64,000 bases of DNA from Magnolia sinica (lineage: Eukaryota > Streptophyta > Magnoliopsida > Magnoliales > Magnoliaceae). Shown here piece by piece: positions 46,443 through 59,229 of the stretch; within the stretch, counting starts at the first letter, position 1, and every line of letters starts with the position of its first letter. The stretch lies in assembly GCF_029962835.1 (NCBI RefSeq), contig NC_080589.1, forward strand, positions 22,031,586 to 22,095,585, given 5' to 3'. The position numbers were made by a program, and so were the translations under genes. A model generated the notes under the pieces. The model did not search any database. It was not told the DNA's origin and saw only the letters and a list, made by a program, of their open reading frames with translations.

Positions 46443-49117
46443 AAATCATTATGCAAGATGAATGGAAGGATAATCAATGAAGCATGATTATAAAATTATA
46501 GATTCTATGTGGTGGTACCGACAATAAGAAAAGCTAACATCGAACTAAAGATGTAATCTAAGGGTGTAAACCAACCATCATCATGCCGTAGCAAAACCCA
46601 AGAATGGAGAGATACTTCTGAAAAGATCGCCAAGCTAATTGCTTGTCTTTTAATGGTAAAATCCGTGCCGTTCCTCGAATAACAACCATATTTTTTAATT
46701 CCCAAAATACCCTCTCTTTTTTTTGAAAGATCCTCCAATGTCTTTGTTTTTTACTCCAATGTCCCTCAATTACTCAAAGTTCTCTACCTTGTAGAAACTA
46801 AATGCAGGGGTAGAAAAGTCCTTTGTCTTCTAGCCTTATATAACATACACATTTGGAGGCTACAAATTTAAAGTTTATATCTATCCATTTGTTGATATTG
46901 TTTTGGGCATGGTCCATCCATGGTGTGATAGAACAGCCCGGTGGTTTGGATTACCATCAGTTTAGAAGCAGCAAATTGGTGCAAGGCAATGATTAGTGTA
47001 GCTATTGTTTCCTTTTCCTCTCTTTTTTTTTTTTTTTTTTCGGATATACTTTATTTTTTGAGATTTTTCCATATAAATACCCATCCTTTAGTTGATTTCC
47101 CAAAACCCTTTATTTTTTTACAGGGCTCATGATGATAATTATATGAAATCCATTCAAATCATTAGTTCAGCACAAAAATTTAGGCTTGTATCCCATAAAT
47201 GGTGCCAGGAATCATGTCCCACACAAATGGAAATAATTTGGAGGATGAGCATTTTCCTGTATATTGTTTCCAATCATGTGGTCCACATGAATTATAAATG
47301 GAGTTGATGTTTAGGCTCTTGACCTAACATGGGGTGTCAGACCAGGCGGTGGAGGCAAATTTTATATAAACATCACACTGGTACCCACTCGACCTACCCA
47401 CCTATTTTGTTAGGCGGTACCGGAAGGTAGTGGAATGATAATTATATCAATTAATAAGGTAGCTTTCAAAAATTAATGAGGTAGGTTTCGAAAATCAATA
47501 AGAACATAAATTCTATACAAATTAAGTTGTTTTTTGTAATATTCTCTTTCTTTAATTCTTTTTGGACAGTTTATTTTTAATATTTTTCCATATAAATGCC
47601 CATCGTTGATTGATCAATCCTCACTCTTTTTAAAAGGTTTATGAAATAAAAGCTGTATTTTCAGGTATGAAGTGGAAAAAATAACTTTGACAGTGACTGA
47701 GGAAGAGTGAATTACAAGAGACTTTAGTAGCTGAAGAGACAGACGTTAGCAGCTGAAATGATAGTTTTGCTTTGATTTTGACAGAAGGAACATTTTAACC
47801 ACCTTTTGCAGTTGGCATTAAGATGGCATGCCTGTTGTGATGTTTTTATTAAATCCACAATGTCCATTAATGTCAACCACACATGAACCAAAAAATAAGA
47901 CATATTCAAAACTAAAGTGGGCCATACAAGAAGATACAATGGAGGCTGGACACCAACCATTTAAACATTCTTGGGACCAAGACGTTTTGGATCAAGATGA
48001 TCTTTGTGTCATCCCTTCATCCAAGTATGAATAATCAAATGAACGGTTATGATCGTACAGTGAATGGGTTATGTAGCAGGATTCGATAACTTATTAACTA
48101 TGGGCCTTTCAATCATTTACAAATAGAGTAATCCGTGTGGATTTATAAGGGTGCAGGCTTTTCTAACTAATGGCCCTAAAGTTTAGGCGTTTATTTATAA
48201 TAACTTTTAAAGTAGGTGATTTTTAAAAAAACACACACACAAGGATAGGCTTGTATATGAAAAAGGCCCTTTATTTTTTTTTTCCTTTTCTCAGCGCACA
48301 TAGGGTCTGAAAGGACGGTCCAAATTGGAGCTAAAAATCATGATAAGTGCGGCTACCAGGATCCAAACATCAGAAAACTGAAAAGTAACCTTTACCTTTC
48401 ACATCCAACGGCTAAGATATTAAGGAATAAAGGAATCGGTCTAGATCTACGGTCAAGATTGAGTGGGGAAGGAATTTCTCTTTTTTCTCTTGCTCAATTT
48501 TTGTATGTATGGGGTTTTCTCTTTCTCTAGTGTTTAGTGAAAGAGTCTAAATATATTTAGCTGGAGAAAGATTTTTTTTAATAAAAATTTTAAATCTTTA
48601 AAATACATAAAAGTTAAAGTAACTTTCTCACCAGGCCCACACCATGTGCATGGAAAGTTTGTATATTCAAGTCATTCAAGAAGTGGGTCCTCCAACGTTA
48701 GACATCATGGGGGCATTGCTCGTACATGTATCATGTTGTTGTGTGTGCCTAGCAACATGGGAACACAACATGTGAGGCTATAGAAAGTATGTGTAAGATG
48801 AATGATCTTAAATGCTTGCCTAAAATAAAGCAAGGTTGCATTCTATGTGGGTATTGAAATCATGTGTAATGCTGATGAGTGTTCTTATATATTCCATTCT
48901 TTGAGTAATCTGTCAGATTACTCAAAATTCAACGTGTGACTCGCATGGCTTGGAGAGAGATTTGTAGAAAAAAAGAAAAGAGAAAGAATAATGAGAAAAT
49001 AGGAAGAAGATAATTGCATTCCTAATATTTTTTTAGTTAAGATGAGGTAAGGTTGTGTTATAGTTAATGATGTTGAAAATCTTACAATTATGAGTGATAC
49101 TAATTGAAATATTTTAA

Positions 49118-49157
<40 letters not shown>

Positions 49158-49633
49158 AAAAAATAATAATGGGTTTACTGAAAAAGAGGGAAGAAGTATG
49201 CAATGATAACAATTATACATTTCCCTAGGAAATTATTCTCAAATATAGGAGGATAACTAAAAGATGAAAAAAGTTGCAGCAGGAATCCTACTATTGACAT
49301 CGTTAGCAGGAGAGACCTTTTACAGAAACAAATAGACTACAAATTTAACGGATCTTTAAAAAAAAAAAAAAAAGATTCTCATGTCTCATATAAATACTAC
49401 ATTATTGAGAACATAAATTAATTACTATAAAGCTAATTAGTTTTTAGATATACAACCATTCCAGAAAAATAACAATATCAATCATTTTACATGTTATATA
49501 TGAGCCCATGGGGCCCACTTGAGGATGGGTCCCACATGTTGTTCCCTATGAATTCCTCTTTTTCAAATTTCTCTTAGGAATTCAAATTGAATTTTAAATT
49601 TAAACTTTTACAAGATCTCTCGGTAATTGGATT
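46443..49633. other. Gene-poor interval
   Basis: No exon recognised. It includes a GGGCCC-like relic at 47820-48060, a poly-T run (47020-47040), an AC run (48229-48241) and a TA microsatellite (49121-49154). The 46505-46738 minus frame has no family features I recognise. Confidence 0.45.
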
Positions 49634-49783
49634 TTTTTAAATTTTTTTTTACGCACGCACACACCCCACACACTCACGCCTTAGTGGAATTTCATTACCT
49701 ATGGGTACACAAACCCTTGACCTGGTGTTGAAACTCCGGAGAGTCTACCAACCGAGCAAGAGTAAGGACCCAAAAGAGCAAGA
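49634..49783 (-). mobile_element. tRNA-derived SINE with target duplication
   Basis: On the minus strand an A-box-like TGCTCGGTTGGTAGACTC is followed by a B-box-like GGTCAAGGGTTTG, then GTGTGTGCGTGCGT and an A-rich tail (T-rich at 49634-49650 on plus). GTAATTGGATT flanks it exactly (49623-49633 and 49784-49794), an 11-bp target-site duplication. Confidence 0.72.
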
Positions 49784-50292
49784 GTAATTGGATTGGAATG
49801 AGGGAACCTTTATAAAAAGGGATACGCATTCCTCGTTCAATGCATCAAAAAACAAGATGTTCTCGTAGTGAAAATAAGGAGTGACTCTGAATGTCCCCGT
49901 GCGCGAAAACACGAAATGTTCTCACTTCCCCAGCTTTCTTCTCTGTCTATTTTAATTTGGTTTAATTTGAATGTGAGGTTGACTCGGATGTAAAGATGTA
50001 CTTAACTTGGAGTTACCACTAGCCAAATTAAGCTTTAAATTATATGGCTAATTAGAAATCATAGAATCGTGCAAGAGTCAAGGAATCGTAAAATCACGCA
50101 AGAGTCAAGGAACCGTAAGATTCCCCAACTCAAGTAACTACTGCAGTTGATCTGCAACCGTATATCCTGAGTGAATGCCTCGGTTACAAAAAAAAAAAAA
50201 AATGATTAGGCACCATTTTCCGCCTGCACGATGTACGGTCTCTACTTTATGAGATTTTATAGTTTTTTAGAGGATTCAGCAAAGCTATGACA

Positions 50293-51260
50293 TTATTGTA
50301 CACCAATCTTATTTTTAAAATGCTCAATCAAAGTAGCTACTTTAATATTTAGATCTTTGTGAACTCTGTCTTCTACTATTATACAAATCCATGCTGTTGT
50401 AGCCATGTGATTTCCCGTATCATTGATGAAACTGCTAGCATGTTCATCCATGTGTGTTTTTACTGTAAAGTTCTGTCTATTTTGATGAAGACTTGCATGT
50501 ATTCTCCATTGGCAATTCTCTCTCTTGCACTTAACGATGACATGCTTATTATCGTTGTTGATGTACGTCACTTCATTCCCATGTACAACAAAGTTGTGTC
50601 GAAGTGTCACCCAGAAAGCTTCAACATTATCGAACTCTTGCCTCACATAGCAGTTTGGATCGACAGTAGTGAATCCACATAGTTCCACATCCTCCTCATT
50701 TTACTCAGCCTCGTTAAATGGCTCATCAATGACATATTCATGTTCTGACAACTGCGATGTATTGAGCTCAGGTTGATCCTCCCAGCCTGGCAAATGTTCA
50801 TCTTCCACCAGACAGATAACAGGGTCCCCACCATCATTTAGATTTTCATAATTGTCTACGTCATTATCACATCTTTATCATGCACTTGTACCTCCATGGT
50901 CCTTGATCTAGCATTGCACCTCCATCTTCCTATTCCGCCACACCATCTCCTTCTGCCTCGCCTGTAACTATAACATATATTTCCAGCTTCAACCTCTTCT
51001 TGTTCTGATAGAGATAAAACATCTCCATTTTCTTAACATTGGTTCATACTACTCCCATGCTCTCTTCTAGCCTTTTTCGTGGTAACTTGTACTTCAATTC
51101 AACATTTTGATTAACCGAACAGTTAACTAGACTACGCACATGACAATTTAAGTACATAAATAAAGTTCTGTCTATATCTAGATCAAATTCTTCCCACCAA
51201 CATACGTCAACTTGTTAGATGGGGTCATAACATAATTTCATCCGCAGTTTATTTGTGTCA
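50293..51260 (-). pseudogene. Mutator-like (MULE) transposase, N-terminal part, broken
   Basis: 50293-50688 is open and reads F-D-N-V-E-A-F-W-V-T-L-R-H-N-F, then K-C-K-R-E-N-C-Q-W-R-I-H-A-S-L, T-W-x-like spacing and W-I-C-I-I-V-E-D-R-V. That is the MuDR DNA-binding domain (a C/H zinc-binding pattern). Upstream on the same strand (to about 51260) frames with stops carry V-E-L-K-Y-K-L-P and the preceding Y-V-G-G-K motif. Both are usual at MULE N termini. The DDE transposase and SWIM zinc finger are missing; the sequence ends at 50293. It is a truncated relic. Confidence 0.75.
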
Positions 51261-51950
51261 CTACAATGTCCTCAAGCGAAGTCATCTTTATCATCTATAT
51301 GAAAAATATGATTTGATACATTTCACTATGGGTTCGAATATCCTACTTCTACATTTAGTTTTACTTTTTAGTCCATCCAGTAACATATCATGTATTGTTC
51401 TCTTATAATTTGCATGCAAGTTGAAAATTTGGCAACATCTCCCCGCAATTCTCCGAATATATGAACAATTCTCTATTGATTCCATGACATTAATATTATC
51501 TATTATTTACAGAGGAGACATGCAATCAATAAAGAACCATATATCTAGAGAATAAGAGGGTGGTGTGTTGAATCTAAACTCGCATGTAAATTATGTAGAG
51601 AACAACTTACATACATGATATGGTACCAAACTGTCTACACTTTGGACATCTAAAAAATCAATACAGAGCAAGCATCTCTCAGTCTAATAAGCATAATGGA
51701 GCACTTATTACACACATCTACTTCAGTTACATACGTTTATTATAGAGATTGGACTGTATATGTTGTTCTGCATAATTTTTAAACGAGTAAGTAGATTTAA
51801 CGTGAATCTACACCACTAAGTGGCCTACTGATCGCAATAAAATACATTGTACAGAATCCATTGTTAATTAACCATAGCATAGCATATTACAAGAGACAAA
51901 AACTAATCCTACAGTAGACATGGTTAGGAAATAGTGCATGCAATAATAAG
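51261..51950. other. No gene recognised; may include more MULE relic
   Basis: A 64-codon minus frame (51291-51485) lies upstream of the transposase remnant. It is Cys/Arg-rich but unassigned. Confidence 0.35.
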
Positions 51951-51954
51951 TTTG

Positions 51955-53390
51955 GATCATACTACATCACATATCAACCATCCAGCCACATATCAATGCA
52001 CACTATGCATTATAAAGTACCCATACAGTCATTGTTGTCAAATGAGATCACATATGTGCATACTGTGGATCAAATCGCATCCATGATGGCATATGCGATC
52101 CTAGCAAGTATGCCATGGCATACTTTTATATGCGACCAATATGCGATCGCATGTGCAAGTATGTGATCGCATACTGCATATGCGATCGCATATTTCCTTA
52201 TAGCTAGAGTGCAAATTTTTTAATTTTTTTATTTTTTCTATTTGGAGAACTTTTGCCTATAAATAGGCACCTCATATCCCCTCCATTTTCACTATTCTTT
52301 ACTCCAAAGCTCTAAATCTCTTACTCTCTCTCTTACTCTAATCTCTCTACAATTATTTCAAGTATGTTTATGTTTTTGTATTTTATAAGTTGTGCTTATT
52401 TTTTTGTAAATTAAGTTGTAAGTTATAACTTGTAAGTTAGTTATCCATTTATCAGTAAAATTTCTTTGTTCGAAGTTTATAATAATTAGTTCTCTTTTAA
52501 TGTAGCTTGATTGTTTTGTTAAAATTTATATAATATAATATAAGTAATTAAATATATAACTTAATGAAACACTCAAACTATAATAAAATAAGTAAAATAA
52601 CCCAATCCAATCATGTGTATTAATTAGGCAAGTTTTTCCTCTTTTTTTTAGAATTTTTTCATTTTTTTAAAATTTTTTCCTTTTTTAAATTTTTTATTAT
52701 TTTATAAAAAATATGCAATGGCATATGCGAACAGCATATGCTGATCGCATACAATTGCATATGCAATTTGACAACATTGCATACAGTGAATGCATTATAA
52801 TGTCAACCATCCAGCCATCTATCATTGTACAATATGCACAGTTATAAGAGTAACCACTGGATATCATATTTCAACCATCCAATCACATATCATTGTACAC
52901 TACGCACATTTATTATAGTAATAGTGGTATATCACATATCAACCATCCAATCATATATCACTGTACAGTATGCACAAGTCATCAGAGTAACCATAGTATA
53001 TCACATATCAACCATCCAACCATATATCACTGTATATTATGCAAAGTTATAAGAGTAACCATGGTATATCACATATCAAGCATCCAACCATATATCATTA
53101 TCCAGTACGCACAGTTATAAAAGTAACCACGGTACATAACATATCAACCATCCGCACAAGTCATCAGAGTAACCATAGTATATCACATATCAACCATCCA
53201 ACCATATATCACTGTACATTATGCAAAGTTATAAGAGTAACCACGGTACATAACATATCAACCATCCAACCATATATCATTATCCAGTACGCACAGTTAT
53301 AAAAGTAACCACGGTACATAACATATCAACCATCCGTACATATCATTGTACACTATGCATTGTAAAGCAGCCATAGTATGTTAGAAGAGT
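51955..53390. repeat. ~68-bp minisatellite, interrupted by a MITE
   Basis: Units contain CATATCAACCATCCAACCAT, ATATCACTGTACA-TATGCA and AGTTATAAGAGTAACCA, with a period of about 68 bp. About eight units lie at 52800-53360 and at least one lies before the insert at 52030. Neighbouring two-unit blocks also repeat (about 52975-53125 and 53155-53330). Confidence 0.8.
52030..52779. mobile_element. hAT-type MITE inserted in the minisatellite
   Basis: Ends CATTGTTGTCAAAT and ATTTGACAACATTG match at 13 of 14 positions. CATACAGT is duplicated perfectly on both sides (52022-52029 and 52780-52787). Both subterminal regions carry GCATATGCGATCGCATA-type self-complementary words. The middle is AT-rich and noncoding. 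Confidence 0.82.
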
Positions 53391-53397
53391 AACCATC

Positions 53398-53845
53398 AAA
53401 GTATAAAAATGCCCAAATTCAAATGGGAATTAGGGGGAAAATGCCAAATTCAAATGGAAATTAGGATATAAAAGCACCCAAATTCAATTAGGGATTAGAA
53501 GTATAAAAATGCCCAAATGCGAATGGGGATTATGGTTTTTTAAAATGCCCAAATTCAAATGGGAATTAGGGTATTAAAATGTCCAAATTCGAATGAAGAT
53601 TAGGGTAAAAAAATTGTCCAAATTCGAATGAAGATTGGGGTAAAAAAATTGTCCAAATTTGAATGGGAATTAGGGTATAAAAATGTTCAAATTCGAAGAG
53701 GGTTAGGATATCAAAATGTCCAAATTCGAATGGGGATTAGGGTATTAAAATGTCCAAATTTGAAGGAAATTAGGGTATCAAAATCTCCAAATTTGAAGGG
53801 GTATTAGGGTATCAAAATGCCCAAATTTGAATGCATATGCAGGGC
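53398..53845. repeat. ~35-bp minisatellite
   Basis: About twelve units of 'gtataaaaatgcccaaattc' followed by 'gaatggggattagg'. No coding frame runs through it. Confidence 0.8.
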
Positions 53846-55508
53846 CCATGTTAATTTCAATCCACCGTGTCCGGAAGACATAAGACAAAATACACTTTAC
53901 GAGCTATAGCTCAAATTGTGTCCCACAGACCCAAGACATTTACACTATATAAAAATGTATAAAAAATCACATAAGGCCCTGCACGCACAACAAAACGTGT
54001 AAAAAAATTTGCAAAAGTTGAAAGTGACAGATTCTGTCATTGCTCAAAATCGCACTAGCCCTGCACTCTTTGCAAAAATCTATAAATATGTACGACATTA
54101 AAGTGACGGATACTACCATTGCTCAAAACCATGTGGGGTTAGAGTTTTTACTGCACTGATGAGAGGAAGAGAATGAGAGTGCAAGAAGAAGAGAACGAGA
54201 GAAGGAAGAGCATAGGATTGTTGTCGAAGAGGGTTTCGACGAGCTGCTATTGATTTCACATGATTACAGACAGGAAGAGAAACTATTGATTTTGATCGAC
54301 AAGGATTTGCTACGAAGGTCAACTGACAAGGGTTACGACAAGGGCAACCGACGAGGGTTTCTCAAAGAGCTGCTATCGATTTCACCGAAGGGTGAAAAAT
54401 CGACTTTTTACCCATGGTTTTTACCATGGTTTGCTTTAACTGAAGAGCAATTTAGCCATTTACAAAATACAGTTCGTATACATTTGAAACAGCATATGAC
54501 GCCAGGCAGTTATATCAATAATAACGGAAAATGGTAGGTGGATTACTTGAAATATTTTAAAAAGGCATGTTTCCAAAAATAGAACAAAAGGTAGGCAGTT
54601 ATTTGTAATTATCTCAAAAAAACTCCATACACTTTTGTACGTGGGTGGATCACCAGTGTGAATTTTGTTGATAAACTCCACTGTGGATACCACCATATGC
54701 TTCCTTGGGATGATTCATGCACTTGCCAGATTGGCATATCCATTGTGTTAACGTGGGCATATAGCATGAATGTGAGGCTAGCAAACATCTTCATTGGATA
54801 TAAGATCATCCTTTTTTTCTTTTTTCTTTTCTTCTTCTTTTTTTTATTTATTTATTATATTTATTCTTTTTAGTTGTGCCCCATAGAAAATGTGGATCCT
54901 GATTTTGAAGACTCACATCATCTGCATCCCTGTTTACATAGGGATGCTGTTAAGAGCGTTGTAGTTCCTCGCTATGATGTGGCCTTTCAAAATTGTAGGA
55001 TTTTTGTTACCTCCATAAATCATGGCAAATGTGAAAATTAATGTTTTTTTTCTCTTCTAAGGTTTTGTTTTTGTTGTTGTAATTAGCTGTTGTTGTTGTT
55101 GTTATAAATACACTGCACGGGAATGACCACTCCATTCCACATATAGCCTTGCTGATCATGGCAATTATCAACATCCACATCCCAATTTATCATCAGCTAA
55201 TCAGTCTGTAATACATCAAATTCTGATGATCATGGAAGAGCTGCAGCAATTGATGATCAGCCATCTGATCTGTAGGACATCAGATTCAGATGATTATGGG
55301 AGAGCTGTCATCTCCCAGAGAAGTGGCCACCCCCTCAAATTATTTTCAGAAAGCTAGTTGCATGTTAATCACACTATTTTCTAACATGCACATATGAATG
55401 CATGGAATCTATCCACACCCTAACTTGCACCTGCCACATGATTGAAAGAAGGACATAAAATACAAGGACCTGCTTAAATAATCACAAATAAAATAGTAAC
55501 TAGCTTGA
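53846..55508. other. Noncoding interval upstream-to-downstream of the AKR exon
   Basis: No gene recognised. A plus frame (54250-54537) has a plant-like composition but no family features. Poly-T (54810-54850) and a GTT microsatellite (55068-55104) are present. The region next to 55509 would hold the 3' UTR of the aldo/keto reductase. Confidence 0.4.
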
Positions 55509-55669
55509 TCATGGGCAAGGATTTGGATACAGTGCATGAACCCTGTTGATCTCGGTAATTATTTCTGGCGTGAGCTCCACATTACACGCTTCAATGACCT
55601 CTGTCAGCTGCCATGGTTTGGTGGCTCCAAAAACGGCACTGGCAACCAGAGGATGCTTCAAAACAAAAG
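55509..55669 (-). CDS. Aldo/keto reductase, last coding exon (partial gene)
   Basis: On the minus strand a TGTGCAG acceptor is followed by 161 bp ending in TGA (55509-55511), entered in phase 1. It encodes 53 residues with F-V-L-K-H-P-L-V-A-S-A-V-F-G-A-T-K, W-Q-L-T-E-V-I-E-A-C, and a C terminus Y-P-N-P-C-P. That is the NAD(P)H-binding end and tail of plant Tas-type aldo/keto reductases, soluble NAD(P)H-linked oxidoreductases. Upstream exons (catalytic Tyr and Lys) were not found between here and 64000. They lie beyond the window, are too short to see, or are lost. The exon itself shows no damage. Confidence 0.82.
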
Positions 55670-57730
55670 CTGCACACAAGAGGAACATGAGAACGGAAAA
55701 TTGGAGTCCAACTAGAACACCATCAGCAGCTAATGAGGTAAGTTAGATTGTTCCATCAAGCAGATATTGAAGAATATAGGATCAGCTACTGGTGGTAGAC
55801 GCATTCCACAAACATGGTTCAACAACAGGCTGATGCATCAATAAAGAGATGTGATGGCTACTGAGTGTATGTGCTATAGAGCCCGGAAATGTCCTGCTGA
55901 TCAGGTGCATGCATGAAAACATGGATGGTCAAAATAAATCACCAAAAACCCACATCCATTGTACACACGGTCCACCTGATGGTCAGACCAGCGTGGTATT
56001 CACGCTCCAGCACATAAATGGTAGGAACCACCTTATGATCCATGTGGATCTTGCACACATGCTGGCACATGTGAGAGTAGGATTTGAGACACTCACAAGT
56101 AGCCATAGGAGTGATCCATAACAGATGAACTATCCTTCGACTATGTGGTTCAATCAGAACCAATGGATGATATCAGGAAACATAAATTACTACAAAACAT
56201 TACTGAAATTTAATAAAAATGCCATGGCACATTAATAGTGGGATCTGCATCAAGAACAGCCTGGGTCTTGCACATGTGCAGGCATACGGGATGATGGAAG
56301 GGAATTCAAGATCTCCACAAGCCATAGTAGCAAAATATAATGGATGAAGGAAATTGAAGTCCCTGACGATGCGATTCAACCGGAATTAGCGGGTGATATA
56401 ATGAAATGGAATCCAAGAGAAAATACATGAACACGTATGCACACCAAAAGCCTCCCTGGCTTCTTGTCTCATAAGCTATATGATAGCTATCTACCTCCAA
56501 GATTTCATCAACAATCCTGGCTAATAACCATTGATAGAGTTTTATTGTCTGCCATTATATAGAATGAACTAACTCAACTTCAACAAATGAAAGGACCTGA
56601 ATGATGAAGATTTGAATATTCCAGTTTTTCTAGAAGAGTTCTTGCCTTTACTTTGTTCAAAGCACTGATATTAATTGGACCACACACCACAGAAAGCAAA
56701 TTGCTATCTCATTTATCATATCTAAATATGTCACTAGTTATGGCTGGGCCACCATTAAAGTTCAGCATGATGTCCTGATCGGGCCAACAGTAGTTCTCCC
56801 ACTTCACCACCCTGTTTTCTTCTCTAAACCCACCTTCAGGCCTCAATCACCATCCTTCAATTTCTGATCTCAAAAACTCACCCCCAAAACTCTTTCCTTG
56901 CCAACACCCATTGAATGACAGAAAAATTCTATTGATTCTATCATTTTTCACTCCGTCAAGGTCATATCATTAAAAGTTCCAATCTTCCTTTTTTTTCCCA
57001 AGTACGCCATGATATAATACATAAGAAGAAGCTATCAGTAGAGTTGAGCCAAAGAAACACTTCTTCTGTCCAATAAAAAAATTTCCTCTACTCAAACCGA
57101 AAACATCTAACATGCCCCGAAAAGTTCAAGGGGAAAGCTCAATATCCACCTTGCTGATGAACAGGTCTTATAAAATATGGGGCCAAAATTATGTAAAGTG
57201 CCACTTGGGTTTTCAGTTGGTACATGTGGAGCCATGGTTCAGTGATCCAAACAATTGGTATTATGGGCCCCACTGTGGATCCTGAGCAATATTTTTTTTT
57301 TTTTTTGATAACAAAATTTTAGAGTCCCAATGTGGAAAGAAAGTCATGTGACTAAAATCTTCTATAGAAAATATCCAGCCTTCAATAGGTAGCCAACAAA
57401 TAGACAGTTAAAAAATAAGATAAAGCAACGGTTCACATTCAACCAAGAAAAGGACATTTTATGCAGCTAGAATCTTCCAATCTGGGTGATTTTTGGGACC
57501 TCCACAGTGTTACGGAAACATGGGCCCCAATTTTACACAATAAAAACCTGAACATACAATACAGACTCCCAGCACTCACAATGCATAATGGCTCAATGAA
57601 CAATAGATCACTAAATTCAGACCTCCTGCAATTGAAGCTCGTATTTTCAAGATGAATTTCCCATCCTTGTGTGGTGATTATAATCAGCATTCGGTAACGC
57701 TACAAGTTTCGTTGGTCATGGTGGGTCCCA
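55670..57730. other. Probable intronic or intergenic DNA with a duplicated block
   Basis: No exon recognised. Positions about 56035-56165 and 56240-56400 resemble each other ('cttgcacacatgctggcac' against 'cttgcacatgtgcaggcat', each followed by 'agccata'), a diverged duplication of about 200 bp. Confidence 0.4.
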
Positions 57731-57870
57731 ATGTTCAAAATATCGATACTATCGGCCGATATTATCGGTATCGGACCCTAGCGAGACGAAACTCCTCTGA
57801 TAACCCCCGGAAGATACCGAAAATTCAAAACTTCAGATATCGGCCGATATTATCGTCGATATCGCACCTG
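57731..57870. repeat. TATCGG-rich repeat
   Basis: GGCCGATATTATCG occurs twice (about 57753 and 57843), with 'gtatcgg' words between. It is related in wording to the foldback at 60.1-62.3 kb. Confidence 0.45.
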
Positions 57871-57954
57871 GGACAACGTCATTATCCGAAAAAAATGAAA
57901 AAAAAGAAAAAAAGAAAAAGAAAAACTTTCAACGGTAGATTTCGGTACCTGTAA

Positions 57955-58170
57955 AGAAGATGGCCCTGATCGGAAGCTGTGTTTGATGGGCCATTCGAAT
58001 AGAAGCTTCTGATTTAGAGAGATTTGGGCGCAAAATCCATCGAAATCCCCGGAATCATCGGCCCTCGAGAGAGATTTTAGGGTTCCGGAACTCGCCGGAA
58101 CCCTCTCTGCTTCGAAAAAAAGGGGCCCCGAGCCCTTATTCAATGGAGGCGGACGGACGGTGCCTCGCAC
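57955..58170 (-). other. Possible 5' leader / first exon
   Basis: On the minus strand this GC-richer block has CCGGAACCCTAAAATCTCTC, a motif common near plant transcription starts, and CT-rich leader sequence. It then has an ATG (about 57990) opening M-A-H-Q-T-Q-L-P-I-R, and CTTTACAG followed by GTACC near 57955, a good donor. It could be the first exon of a minus-strand gene, conceivably the aldo/keto reductase. The connecting exons are not visible. Confidence 0.3.
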
Positions 58171-58189
58171 GACACCGATTGTGTTGACG

Positions 58190-58660
58190 TCATCAAGTTA
58201 TGTGGGTCCCATCATGAGGTATATATTATATCCAAACCGTTCTTCCATTTGGCGAGCTCGTCGTAAGGCTTTACGAGAAAAATAAGACAGATCCAAGGAT
58301 CAAGTGGACCACACTGGAAAAAAGCAGCTTGATATTGAACGTCCACCATTGAAACCCTTTTGGGGTTGCAAAAGTTTTGGATCATATGATATTTGTTTTT
58401 CCTATTCATCAAGGTCTTTGTGACCTCATGAACAGAGTGGATGGAAAGCTAACGTTGTGGTGGACTTACGAATGTTATAACGGTGAGAATCATTGTCCTC
58501 ACTGCTATTTGTGGTGTGGTCCAATTAAGGTTTGGATGTCATTCATTTTTGGGTTCACGATCTAAAATGATCTCTCCAAATGGATGAACGGTGTGGATAT
58601 GATAAATACATTATTGGTGGGGCCATGTAACTCCGATCTCCTTTGAAACGCCGTGGACGA
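58190..58660. repeat. GGGCCC-family palindromic unit
   Basis: Ends near 'gttatgtgggtcccatcatg' and 'ttattggtggggccatgtaac', with mirrored family halves. Confidence 0.6.
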
Positions 58661-58666
58661 CGGAAG

Positions 58667-59194
58667 CGGATTGCGTACTGAGTAACTCAATACCCTTAGC
58701 CTACTGAGTAAACTTGTGGGGTCCATTGTTATTTTTTTATTTTATCCACTCCACTAATCGATGTTAGAAGATAATTTTATGGCTTGATTCCAAAAATGAG
58801 GCAAATTAAAATCTCAACTGGACCACACCACAGGAAACATTTTGATTAAACCTCTACCATTGAAAATTTTTTGGAGGCCAAAGAAGTTTTGGATCAAGCT
58901 GATGTTTGTGGTTTCTCTTCATCCATGTCTTTGTGATCTTATGAACAGGTTGGATGACAAATAAAAATTACTTTGGACCTTAGGAAGGTTTCAACGGTGG
59001 AAATCATTATTCCACTCTGTTTCTTGTGTAATGGTCCACTCGAACTTTGGATTTACTTCAATTTTGGTATAAACCCCTAAAATTAGCAGTAAAAATGGAT
59101 GGGCGGTGTGGATAAACCACATACACTCGCAGTGGGTCCAACTGAGTTTACTCAGTACGATAAAAGTGCACTGAGTAACTCAGTACGCAATCCG
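58667..59194. repeat. GGGCCC-family palindromic element, CGGATTGCGTACTGAG ends
   Basis: Ends CGGATTGCGTACTGAGTAAC and GTAACTCAGTACGCAATCCG are inverted (528 bp). Inward, CTACTGAGTAAACT and AGTTTACTCAGTA also pair. The centre is near 58930. Confidence 0.75.
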
Positions 59195-59229
59195 ATTTCG
59201 TGGGACCTCGTCCAGGCTTCGCATGAAGT

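Noticed and set aside
52800-53845. CRISPR-like array
   Set aside because: Units are contiguous tandem repeats with no unique spacers, in plant nuclear DNA.
54250-54537. 95-codon plus-strand frame as a gene
   Set aside because: No recognisable family, no splice or promoter context, and composition like the surrounding noncoding DNA.
57652-57954. 100-codon plus frame with Lys/Arg-rich end
   Set aside because: It crosses a TATCGG repeat and an A-rich run and shows no protein family features.
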